A stretch of DNA of 5,576 nucleotides from the NCBI GenBank assembly GCA_029550985.1, contig JAKPGH010000084.1, positions 1 through 5,576 on the forward strand. The letters run 5' to 3'. The notes below the pieces were generated by a model. The model was not told where the DNA came from and did not search any database. It was given only the letters and a program-made list of their open reading frames with translations. The position numbers and the translations under genes are program-made. This DNA is from Bacillota bacterium. GTDB lineage: Bacteria; Bacillota; Clostridia; Oscillospirales; Ruminococcaceae. How positions within the stretch are numbered: position 1 is the first letter of the stretch; each line of letters starts with the position of its first letter. Below, piece after piece: positions 1 through 4,472 of the stretch.

Positions 1-707
1 ACGTTGGGCTTGCCGATGATGGCGGTGGCCGCCCCTTCCCGAATCAGGCGCCCCCGCTCCCCGCTTTTCACAAGCCCCTGAATTTGGGACAGCACGTCCG
101 CCACAGCCTTTTGGAGCTCTTTGGGGTCCACCGGAATCAAATCCTCCTCAGGATAATCGGACCAGGCGGCAATGTGGGAGGACTGTTCCAGCAACGCCTG
201 ACAGAAGGCGTCCACCTGTTTGGAAAGGCTGCCCTCCCGCATGGCAAGGGCTGCCCGCATGGCGGCTTCTCCCCTGGCGCTCACCAGGTCCATCACCCCT
301 TCTGCCTGGGTTAAGTCCATCTTCCCGTTGAGGAAGGCGCGGCGGGTAAATTCGCCGGGCCCTGCGGGGGACGCTCCCGCTTCCAGACAAAGGCGCAGCA
401 CCTGCCGCACCGCCCAGGTTCCGCCGTGGCAGCACAGCTCCACCACGTCCTCTCCCGTATAGCTTTTGGGGGAGCGGTACACAAAGGCCACCGCTTCGTC
501 CACCGGCGTGCCGTCCGGGCGGTAAATTTTTCCCAAAGCGCCGGTGTAGCCTCCCAGCTTGTCCAGGCTGCGCTTCGGGTCGTAGGGCCTGAAAATCCGC
601 CCCGCCACCTCGATGGCCTCCCTGCCGGAAAGGCGTATCATCCCCACCGCCCCGATACCGGAAGGGGTGGAGATGGCCGCTATAGTTTTCTGCTGTAGAA
701 TGGACAT
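1..707 (-). CDS. mnmE: MnmE (TrmE), tRNA modification GTPase, N-terminal part, cut by window edge
   Basis: Seen: a minus-strand frame open from the ATG at 707 to base 1, 235 full codons, beginning MSILQQKTIAAISTPSGIGA. The family's landmarks follow in order: a CCHGG motif near residues 92-96, GPGEFTRRAFLNGKMDL at about 117-132, and SDYPEEDL at about 183-190. The P-loop start IGKPN at 231-235 runs off the window, so the rest of the G domain, the second helical half and the C-terminal CxGK-type end are not visible. Known: MnmE binds a formyl-tetrahydrofolate derivative through its N-terminal domain and, with MnmG, installs (carboxymethyl)aminomethyl groups on wobble U34 of certain tRNAs in the cytoplasm, using GTP hydrolysis. 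Start choice: MSILQQKTIAAISTP matches the usual N-terminal spacing. A G-rich GGGGG lies 7 nt upstream as a weak ribosome site. The ATG at 724-726 is in another frame. It is separated from jag by 106 bases that contain a terminator. Confidence 0.95.
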   Translation of the reverse strand, partial: MSILQQKTIAAISTPSGIGAVGMIRLSGREAIEVAGRIFRPYDPKRSLDKLGGYTGALGKIYRPDGTPVDEAVAFVYRSPKSYTGEDVVELCCHGGTWAVRQVLRLCLEAGASPAGPGEFTRRAFLNGKMDLTQAEGVMDLVSARGEAAMRAALAMREGSLSKQVDAFCQALLEQSSHIAAWSDYPEEDLIPVDPKELQKAVADVLSQIQGLVKSGERGRLIREGAATAIIGKPN

Positions 708-754
708 GGTATTTCCCCCAAATCATGAGTCCTTAAGGTTTTCGTTCTTATGAT

Positions 755-764
755 GCCCCGGGGC
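755..764. repeat. 10-bp perfect palindrome in the jag-mnmE gap, flanked by CCTTAAG repeats
   Basis: GCCCCGGGGC at 755-764 is a perfect palindrome. On either side lie CCTTAAGG (731-738, itself palindromic) and CCTTAAG (766-772). It sits between the jag terminator and the mnmE start. It could be an operator or leader structure for mnmE, or chance in GC-rich DNA. I found no convincing -35/-10 pair on the minus strand here. Confidence 0.35.
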
Positions 765-772
765 GCCTTAAG

Positions 773-805
773 AAAAAAGGGAGAAGGCAAAACACCCACT
801 CCCTT
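773..805 (-). terminator. Intrinsic terminator after jag
   Basis: On the minus strand, 8 bases past the jag stop codon, AAGGGAG (805-799) pairs perfectly with CTCCCTT (783-777). The arms enclose a 15-base loop in which GG and CC could extend the pairing. A run of six T residues (778-773) overlaps the end of the stem and continues past it. This is the classic form of a rho-independent terminator and would end much of the rpmH-to-jag transcription before mnmE. Its strength is uncertain because the loop is large. Confidence 0.75.
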
Positions 806-813
806 GAAAGTGC

Positions 814-1899
814 TTATTCCAAATCGATTTTGCCGTACAACGGCTGGTCGGCGGCCTCGGAGGGAGGCGTAATGGGCTCCTTGACCGGCTGATTGGCCGG
901 CGGCTTCTGCTCCCGCACGCCTTTTCCGCGGCTGCGGCGGCTTCTTTCCTTCCCCTTGCCCTTGCGCTCGGATTTTTCAGCCCGGTTGGATGCCGATTTG
1001 CCGCCTTTGCGGCCGCTTTTGGCCGTCGGCGTGGTGATGATCACCCGGCGGTTGGGCTCTTCTCCCACCGAAGTGGAGGTGACTCCCTCAATGGTGGAGA
1101 CGGTGGCGTGGATAATCCGCCGCTCAAAGGGATTCATCGGCTCTAAGGTTTTGCTGGTGTTGGTTTTGAGCACCTGCGCCGCCACCCGGTGAGCCAGCGC
1201 TTCCAGGGTTGCCTTCCGCTTGACCCGGTAGTCGCCGCAGTCCACGGTAATCCGCAGGTAGTCGCCTTCCATGCGGTTGGCCACCAGTCCGGCCAGGTAC
1301 TGCAGGGCGTCCAAAGTTTCGCCCCGGCGGCCGATAATGGCGCCCAGATTGCCTCCCTGAACGGAAAGGCAAACGCCGCCTTCTTCCCAGGTGGGCTGAA
1401 TGGTGACTTCGCCGGAGACCAGGTGCTTGAACACTCCCTGCAAATAAGCGGTGGCCGCCGCCGCTTTTGTCCTCATCTCCGGGGTGATGGATTCTTCGCT
1501 AAAAGGAGCTTTTTCTTCTTTGACAGGAGTTTCTTTGGGAGATTGCGTTTCTTTCGCTTCCGGTTTGTTTTCCACAACCGGCTTTTTTTCTTTCTCTTTG
1601 GGCTGTGCAGAGGTTTCCGGTTTTTGCGGTTTGGTTTGCTTTTCTTCCTGACGGGCTGGCTCCGGCTTTTTGGGTTCTGGCTTCTTTACCGCTTTTTCCG
1701 CTTTTTCTTTGGCCCGAATCACTTCTTCCTTTAAATAGACCCGAACCTTTGCCGGGATGGTTTTCAGTCCCAGAAAACTCTTTTTGGGAAAATCGATAAT
1801 TTCGAACTCACAACTTTCCAGATCATACCCCAACTTTTGACACGCCGAACTGATCGCCTCATCTACGGTTTTACCGGTTTCGATGATTTCGGTTACCAT
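814..1899 (-). CDS. jag: Jag/KhpB, KH and R3H domain RNA-binding protein with long charged linker
   Basis: Seen: 361 residues. A Jag_N-type domain occupies about 1-57 (MVTEIIETGKTVDEAISSAC, then KKSFLGL at 39-45). A Lys/Glu/Pro-rich low-complexity linker fills about 60-138. The KH domain covers about 145-222, with the GxxG loop as GRRG at 190-193. The R3H domain covers about 225-290, with MNPFERRIIH at 255-264 supplying the R-xxx-H pair R260/H264. A strongly basic, disordered-looking tail of about 70 residues ends LYGKIDLE. Known: Jag/KhpB is a cytoplasmic RNA-binding protein, and in some Firmicutes it affects cell division, elongation and sporulation-linked processes. It usually lies next to yidC. 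Start: the ATG has AAGGAG 8 nt upstream and lies 31 bases past the yidC stop. The protein is clearly longer than the roughly 200-residue Bacillus homologue, because of linker and tail. The RNA targets here are unknown. Confidence 0.95.
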   Translation of the reverse strand: MVTEIIETGKTVDEAISSACQKLGYDLESCEFEIIDFPKKSFLGLKTIPAKVRVYLKEEVIRAKEKAEKAVKKPEPKKPEPARQEEKQTKPQKPETSAQPKEKEKKPVVENKPEAKETQSPKETPVKEEKAPFSEESITPEMRTKAAAATAYLQGVFKHLVSGEVTIQPTWEEGGVCLSVQGGNLGAIIGRRGETLDALQYLAGLVANRMEGDYLRITVDCGDYRVKRKATLEALAHRVAAQVLKTNTSKTLEPMNPFERRIIHATVSTIEGVTSTSVGEEPNRRVIITTPTAKSGRKGGKSASNRAEKSERKGKGKERSRRSRGKGVREQKPPANQPVKEPITPPSEAADQPLYGKIDLE

Positions 1900-1930
1900 G
1901 CGCCTCTCTCCTTATTTCTAGGCGGGAATT

Positions 1931-3028
1931 CTACAGATCGTCGTCGGTGACTTCCTGGTATACCTCGCCATATTTTTCCGCGTCCCGCCGGCGCGCCTCC
2001 GCCAGCTTGCGGCGGTTCTGCTCTTTTTTGGAAAGGGCTTTGGCCTCTTCCTGGTCGCCCTGTTCCAAGGCCCGCTTTTTGGCTTCAATGCGCTCTTGGC
2101 GTTCCCGCTCCTTGCGCTCTTCATATTCCCTTTGTGCTTTTTCGGCCATTTCCTTGGGGTTGTAGAACTTGTAAACCACCAGGTTCTGAAGTAAGCCCAC
2201 TACGTTGGAAAAAGTCCAGTAAAGACCCACTCCTGCCGGGACACTAAAGGTAAACAAAACGGAAAAGATAGGCATGGTCAGCATCATGGCTTTGATGCTG
2301 CCGGCTCCTGCCTGGCCCTCGGTGGTAGCGGAGGTGGACTTCAACGTGTTGATGGACAACAACAAGGAAGTAATACCAGACAAAACGGGAATGAGAATGA
2401 CAGGATTAAACTGACCCTTAAACAGGTCAAAGAACATGCTGGTTTCGGGCTGACCGATCAAGTCGATGCCCATAAACATCAAATTGGATGCAAATTCCTG
2501 AACTTTTGCCACGCTCTCGGCCCCAAAGCTCAGGTTCATAAAGGGGTTGGGGTTTTGCATAATCTCCCGGACAATAGGCAGCTGAGAAGACATGGCTCTT
2601 GCGCTGTACTGGGAAATGCTGGGGAGAAGGTCTTGCGCCTCCTGAATGAACACGGCCGGCAACCGCAGAATGTGCCGCAGGGGCTTGTAAATCACGTCGA
2701 TAATGCCGAACAAAATGAGGAACTGCACAATCAAAGGCAGACAACCCGACATGGGGTTGTAGTTTTCCCTGGTGTACAGGGCCATCATTTCTTCGTTGAG
2801 CTTCTGACGGTTGTTGGCGTATTTCTTTTGAATTTCCTCCAACTGAGGACGGAGCATGGTCATCTTGGCGGTGCTCTTTTGCTGATTGATGGTGACGGGC
2901 AGCATAATCAGGCGGGAGAATATGGTGAACAGCAAAAGCGCCAAACCATAATTCTTTACCACATAGTAGAGGACCCACATGACCCATCCCAGGGGGATGC
3001 CGATCAGTGAAATGAGTGCGTTAAACAT
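1931..3028 (-). CDS. yidC: YidC/Oxa1-family membrane protein insertase
   Basis: Seen: 365 residues with a five-helix YidC/Oxa1 layout. TM1 is at about 12-46 with the conserved groove arginine R39 (FSRLIMLPV). A cytoplasmic charged hairpin at about 50-90 (QQKSTAKM, then PQLEEIQKKY) follows. TM2, about 93-113, carries NPMSGCLPLIVQF. TM3 is at about 207-228, with TM4 and TM5 at about 247-288 (PAGVGLYWTFSNVVGLLQNL). A charged, coiled-coil-like tail fills 290-365. Known: YidC inserts and folds membrane proteins alone or with SecYEG. The large periplasmic domain of Proteobacteria is absent, as in Gram-positives. I see no lipobox cysteine of the Bacillus SpoIIIJ type. Start: GGAGGA lies about 7 nt upstream, inside the end of yidD, which overlaps yidC by 25 bases and suggests translational coupling. 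The segment between TM2 and TM3, about 90 residues, is longer than I expect for a Gram-positive YidC. Confidence 0.96.
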   Translation of the reverse strand: MFNALISLIGIPLGWVMWVLYYVVKNYGLALLLFTIFSRLIMLPVTINQQKSTAKMTMLRPQLEEIQKKYANNRQKLNEEMMALYTRENYNPMSGCLPLIVQFLILFGIIDVIYKPLRHILRLPAVFIQEAQDLLPSISQYSARAMSSQLPIVREIMQNPNPFMNLSFGAESVAKVQEFASNLMFMGIDLIGQPETSMFFDLFKGQFNPVILIPVLSGITSLLLSINTLKSTSATTEGQAGAGSIKAMMLTMPIFSVLFTFSVPAGVGLYWTFSNVVGLLQNLVVYKFYNPKEMAEKAQREYEERKERERQERIEAKKRALEQGDQEEAKALSKKEQNRRKLAEARRRDAEKYGEVYQEVTDDDL

Positions 3029-3291
3029 CTACGATTCCTCCGTGCTTGCAAGGTGTGATTGGAATCTTTACCATCTTTGGGCGGTGGAACGGGATCGTAG
3101 CCACCGGGATGCAGGGGGTGACATTTCAGGATGCGGACAAGCGCATAAAACCCGCCCCGCAAAGCCCCGTGAACCTTAATGGCCTCGTAGGCGTAGGCGG
3201 AACAGGTTGGGTAAAAACGACAGGATCGCACCGTAAAAGGCGATATCAACTTCTGGTAGAATCGAATCAGGAGCAATAAAATATACTTCAT
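3004..3291 (-). CDS. yidD: YidD, membrane protein insertion efficiency factor
   Basis: Seen: 95 residues. An amphipathic N-terminal helix (MKYILLLLIRFYQKLISPF) is followed by the family signatures CRFYPTCSAYAYEAI (24-38) and RILKCHPLHPGGYDPVP (53-69), including cysteines 24, 30 and 57. Known: YidD is a small, membrane-peripheral protein on the cytoplasmic side that assists YidC-dependent insertion, and its gene normally lies between rnpA and yidC. Start: GAAGGA sits 6 nt before the ATG. An out-of-frame ATG overlaps just upstream and is not used. The gene begins 42 bases past the rnpA stop. The last 25 or so residues, after DPVP, are a basic tail beyond the conserved core. The end of that tail is encoded across the yidC ribosome site and start codon. 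Confidence 0.95.
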   Translation of the reverse strand: MKYILLLLIRFYQKLISPFTVRSCRFYPTCSAYAYEAIKVHGALRGGFYALVRILKCHPLHPGGYDPVPPPKDGKDSNHTLQARRNRRCLTHSFH

Positions 3292-3333
3292 GCATTGTCC
3301 TTCTATAGTGCCTTGCCTACCTCAAGAACCGCA

Positions 3334-3693
3334 CTATTTCTTACTGCCGGTCGTCGAAAGGCGGCGACCGGGCAGATGTTTTAAAGCTCCCTCCAGCTCC
3401 GCCTTAACCACCTGCATCTTTTCATTGGCTGCTCTGCTGCGGGCTACGATGACAAAATCCCAGCCCGATGGAATATCGTCCTCCAACAAGCGGTAAGATT
3501 CCAAGATCACCCGCCTAGCCCGGTTGCGGGCCACCGCCGTGCCAATTTTTTTGGTGGTGGTAATGCCCAGCCTGTTTGTTTTACCCCCTCTGTGGTAATA
3601 GATGGCCATACAAGGGGTCACCTGAACCTTGCCTTTGCGGTATAGGCGTCGAAACAGGTAATTGTCCCGAATCATGGAAGTCTTTTTCATCAT
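3334..3693 (-). CDS. rnpA: RnpA, protein subunit of ribonuclease P
   Basis: Seen: 119 residues, the usual family size. It has an N-terminal RDNYLFRRLYRKGK segment (9-22), a central strand region RLGITTTKKIGTAVARNRAR with the signature RNRARR at 56-61, and GWDFVIVARS (78-86). Known: RnpA binds the catalytic RNA of RNase P and helps it recognise the 5' leader of precursor tRNAs, in the cytoplasm. Start: two ATGs are adjacent (3693 and 3690) and the choice between them is open. Upstream the frame reaches a stop at 3727-3729 without another usual start codon. Odd: no Shine-Dalgarno-like sequence precedes either ATG (the bases are CATCCTAATACCT), unlike every other complete gene here. A terminator-like hairpin also lies between rpmH and this gene. 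Both features would lower RnpA output relative to L34. Confidence 0.95.
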   Translation of the reverse strand: MMKKTSMIRDNYLFRRLYRKGKVQVTPCMAIYYHRGGKTNRLGITTTKKIGTAVARNRARRVILESYRLLEDDIPSGWDFVIVARSRAANEKMQVVKAELEGALKHLPGRRLSTTGSKK

Positions 3694-3705
3694 AGGTATT
3701 AGGAT

Positions 3706-3718
3706 GCGCAGAATGCGC
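3706..3718 (-). other. Small hairpin just before rnpA
   Basis: On the minus strand GCGCA (3718-3714), loop TTC, TGCGC (3710-3706) forms a 5-bp GC-rich stem. It lies 12 bases before the first rnpA ATG, where a ribosome site would normally be. It may affect rnpA translation or processing of the rpmH-rnpA transcript. It is short enough to arise by chance. Confidence 0.35.
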
Positions 3719-3736
3719 CTGATTTTTCACCGGACG

Positions 3737-3764
3737 AAAAAGAAAAGCCACAGGTTGCTGTGGC
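3737..3764 (-). terminator. Intrinsic terminator/attenuator between rpmH and rnpA
   Basis: On the minus strand GCCACAG (3764-3758), tetraloop CAAC, CTGTGGC (3753-3747) forms a perfect 7-bp stem. It is followed at once by TTTTCTTTTT (3746-3737). It begins 12 bases past the rpmH stop codon. I found no good promoter between it and rnpA, so the downstream genes probably depend on readthrough. That makes it more likely a partial terminator than a complete stop. Confidence 0.8.
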
Positions 3765-3776
3765 CGCGCTTTTGGT

Positions 3777-3911
3777 CTAGTGAGTCAGGCGCGCCCTGCC
3801 TTTACGCCTTCTGGAGGCCAGCACCTTTCTCCCGCTTCTGGTTTTCATCCTTTTGAGAAAGCCATGCTCTTTTTTCCTCTGCAGTTTTTTGGGCTGATAG
3901 GTTCTCTTCAT
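3777..3911 (-). CDS. rpmH: 50S ribosomal protein L34
   Basis: Seen: 44 residues beginning MKRTYQPKKLQRKKEHGFLK and ending RKGRARLTH. This is the standard length and near-invariant pattern of L34, including the GFLKRMKTRSGRKVLASRR core. Known: L34 is a small, very basic protein of the large ribosomal subunit, and rpmH-rnpA next to dnaA is one of the best-conserved gene pairs in bacteria. Start: the ATG at 3911 has AAAGGAGG about 8 nt upstream and gives the canonical N-terminus. The frame stays open further upstream to 3965, but that extension has no family support and would begin near the predicted transcription start. It is the first gene of the leftward operon and is driven by a consensus promoter at 3967-3996. 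Confidence 0.98.
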   Translation of the reverse strand: MKRTYQPKKLQRKKEHGFLKRMKTRSGRKVLASRRRKGRARLTH

Positions 3912-3932
3912 GCCGATACCCTCCTTTCGGGG

Positions 3933-3955
3933 AAAAACGGGGCTTCCCGTGCCCC
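3933..3955 (-). promoter_or_regulatory. Hairpin with T-run in the rpmH leader
   Basis: On the minus strand GGGGC (3955-3951) can pair with GCCCC (3943-3939). Alternatively ACGGG (3950-3946) can pair with CCCGT (3941-3937). TTTTT (3937-3933) follows. The two stems exclude each other. It lies between the predicted transcription start near 3960 and the rpmH ribosome site. It could be a leader attenuator or a site that adjusts L34 expression, but the stems are only 5 bp. Confidence 0.35.
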
Positions 3956-3966
3956 TACAAAGCAAT

Positions 3967-3996
3967 ATTATATCTGATGCCTTTGCTCTGTGTCAA
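3967..3996 (-). promoter_or_regulatory. Promoter of the rpmH operon
   Basis: On the minus strand TTGACA (3996-3991) and TATAAT (3972-3967) are both perfect sigma-70/sigma-A hexamers separated by 18 bases. Transcription would begin near 3960, giving a leader of about 49 bases before rpmH. A near-consensus DnaA box (4001-4009) lies 4 bases upstream of the -35 element. This looks like a strong housekeeping promoter. Confidence 0.9.
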
Positions 3997-4000
3997 GGGA

Positions 4001-4009
4001 TTGTCCACA
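4001..4009 (+). promoter_or_regulatory. DnaA box, one mismatch (TTGTCCACA)
   Basis: TTGTCCACA differs from TTATCCACA only at the third base. It lies 4 bases upstream of the rpmH -35 element. It could bind DnaA as part of the origin and influence rpmH transcription. Confidence 0.65.
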
Positions 4010-4078
4010 AAAACACCGATTTTCCCTTCCCCCTCTTTGGCTAGGCGCATAAAAAATTTGCGTCGGGCCAAAAACGGC

Positions 4079-4103
4079 GGAAACCGGCAGAGAAGTAGTT
4101 TCC
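4079..4103. repeat. Inverted repeat GGAAAC/GTTTCC in the origin gap
   Basis: GGAAAC (4079-4084) and GTTTCC (4098-4103) are a perfect 6-bp inverted repeat around 13 bases. ACCGG (4083-4087) and CCGGT (4106-4110) form a second, overlapping pair that competes with it. No T-run, box or gene explains it. It may be a structural element or protein site of the origin, or chance. Confidence 0.3.
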
Positions 4104-4230
4104 GACCGGTGAGGGGAATTTTTCCATTTTTCCTGCATATCCTATCAATTGGCACCCCTCGTTTGCCGGGGCCTTCCTCCCTCCATAAGATGCCCCAGTT
4201 TTTTCCATCTCATACCGTTGCCCCGGTCGA

Positions 4231-4283
4231 AAATTTTGAAATACTCTCTCTTATTCCTATATTATATATACCTCAAAATAGGA
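4231..4283. other. AT-rich stretch, candidate unwinding element
   Basis: This segment contains AAAATTTTGAAAT and TATTATATATA, and is strikingly AT-rich against the GC-rich genes around it. It abuts the DnaA box at 4284-4292. Easily melted DNA beside DnaA boxes is typical of unwinding elements. However, I could not find a clean run of DnaA-trio triplets, and in related bacteria the main unwinding site often lies downstream of dnaA. It may simply be AT-rich DNA upstream of the dnaA promoter. Confidence 0.4.
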
Positions 4284-4292
4284 TGTGGAAAA
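4284..4292 (-). promoter_or_regulatory. DnaA box (TTTTCCACA)
   Basis: The plus strand reads TGTGGAAAA, so the minus strand carries TTTTCCACA, a full match to the relaxed DnaA box TTWTNCACA. It ends 2 bases before the dnaA -35 element, a position suited to autoregulation, and it borders the AT-rich stretch. Confidence 0.8.
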
Positions 4293-4294
4293 CC

Positions 4295-4323
4295 TTGAAA
4301 AACCCGCGGTCCCATGCTATAAT
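4295..4323 (+). promoter_or_regulatory. dnaA promoter with extended -10
   Basis: TTGAAA (4295-4300), a 17-base spacer and TATAAT (4318-4323) form a strong sigma-A promoter. TG at 4315-4316 gives the extended -10 motif TGnTATAAT. Transcription would begin near 4330, leaving a leader of about 143 bases before the dnaA start. DnaA boxes lie just upstream (4284) and just downstream (4340). Confidence 0.88.
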
Positions 4324-4339
4324 AACTTCGGGCAAAGTC

Positions 4340-4348
4340 TGTGAATAA
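4340..4348 (-). promoter_or_regulatory. DnaA box (TTATTCACA)
   Basis: The plus strand reads TGTGAATAA, giving TTATTCACA on the minus strand, a full match to TTATNCACA. It lies about 10 bases past the predicted dnaA transcription start. DnaA bound here could block promoter clearance. Confidence 0.8.
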
Positions 4349-4353
4349 TTTGG

Positions 4354-4362
4354 TTTTCCACC
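4354..4362 (+). promoter_or_regulatory. Weak DnaA box (TTTTCCACC)
   Basis: This differs from TTTTCCACA only at the last base. It lies 5 bases from the box at 4340-4348 and points the opposite way, so the two could act as a pair. Alone it would be a low-affinity site. Confidence 0.4.
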
Positions 4363-4386
4363 TTCATTCCCCTGAGTTTCCTCCAT

Positions 4387-4395
4387 TTATCCACA
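4387..4395 (+). promoter_or_regulatory. Perfect DnaA box (TTATCCACA)
   Basis: TTATCCACA is the exact consensus high-affinity DnaA box. It lies in the transcribed dnaA leader, 77 bases before the start codon. Its CCACA half is also the left arm of an inverted repeat with TGTGG (4406-4410). Confidence 0.92.
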
Positions 4396-4406
4396 GACTT
4401 TTTGTT

Positions 4407-4438
4407 GTGGCGCTTTATGTTGCCGCTTTTTTATTTTT
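4407..4438 (+). terminator. Possible attenuator in the dnaA leader
   Basis: GTGGC (4407-4411) can pair with GCCGC (4422-4426), including one G-U pair, around a 10-base loop. TTTTTTATTTTT (4427-4438) follows. The stem is short, so termination would be weak. The upstream CCACA (4391-4395) can pair with TGTGG (4406-4410) instead, which would break the terminator stem. Regulation by competing hairpins is a hypothesis. Confidence 0.4.
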
Positions 4439-4472
4439 ACCCTTTTCGTTGGGGTTGTGCAAGGAGAGAGTT

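Larger units (their letters stand above)
3912..4472. other. oriC: Origin region (oriC, rpmH-dnaA intergenic part)
   Basis: This is a 561-base gap without a credible gene, between divergent rpmH and dnaA. It holds consensus DnaA boxes at 4284, 4340 and 4387, one-mismatch boxes at 4001 and 4354, an AT-rich stretch at 4231-4283, and the two outward promoters. This position is known to carry one half of the split origin in Bacillus. The other half, often with the unwinding element, lies between dnaA and dnaN and is outside this window. The part from about 4010 to 4230 has no boxes or promoters that I can recognise, only small inverted repeats. The open frames that cross it lack ribosome sites and family features. 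That this region functions in replication initiation is inferred from context and boxes. Confidence 0.8.

Noticed and set aside
148..726. A long minus-strand frame starting at 726 with a purine-rich sequence nearby
   Set aside because: Its product is Gly/Arg/His-rich nonsense, while the adjacent frame from 707 encodes unmistakable MnmE. The spacing from AAGGA to the 726 ATG is also too short.
1568..1576. TTTTCCACA, a DnaA box match inside jag
   Set aside because: It is a single isolated match within the low-complexity linker codons and far from the origin cluster, so it is probably chance.
3696..3704. TAATAC just before rnpA as a -10 element for a leaderless transcript
   Set aside because: No -35 element or extended -10 motif accompanies it, and the match is only partial.
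3955..4155. A 66-codon minus-strand open frame upstream of rpmH
   Set aside because: It covers the rpmH promoter and has no ribosome site or recognisable motif.
4226..4232. GGTCGAA, resembling a Spo0A box (TGTCGAA)
   Set aside because: It is one isolated 7-base site with a mismatch, with no second site nearby, so it is not enough to claim Spo0A control.
3977..4348. A 123-codon plus-strand open frame across the origin gap
   Set aside because: It has no ribosome site, shows no family features, crosses the dnaA promoter and DnaA boxes, and overlaps the rpmH promoter. It is a chance frame.
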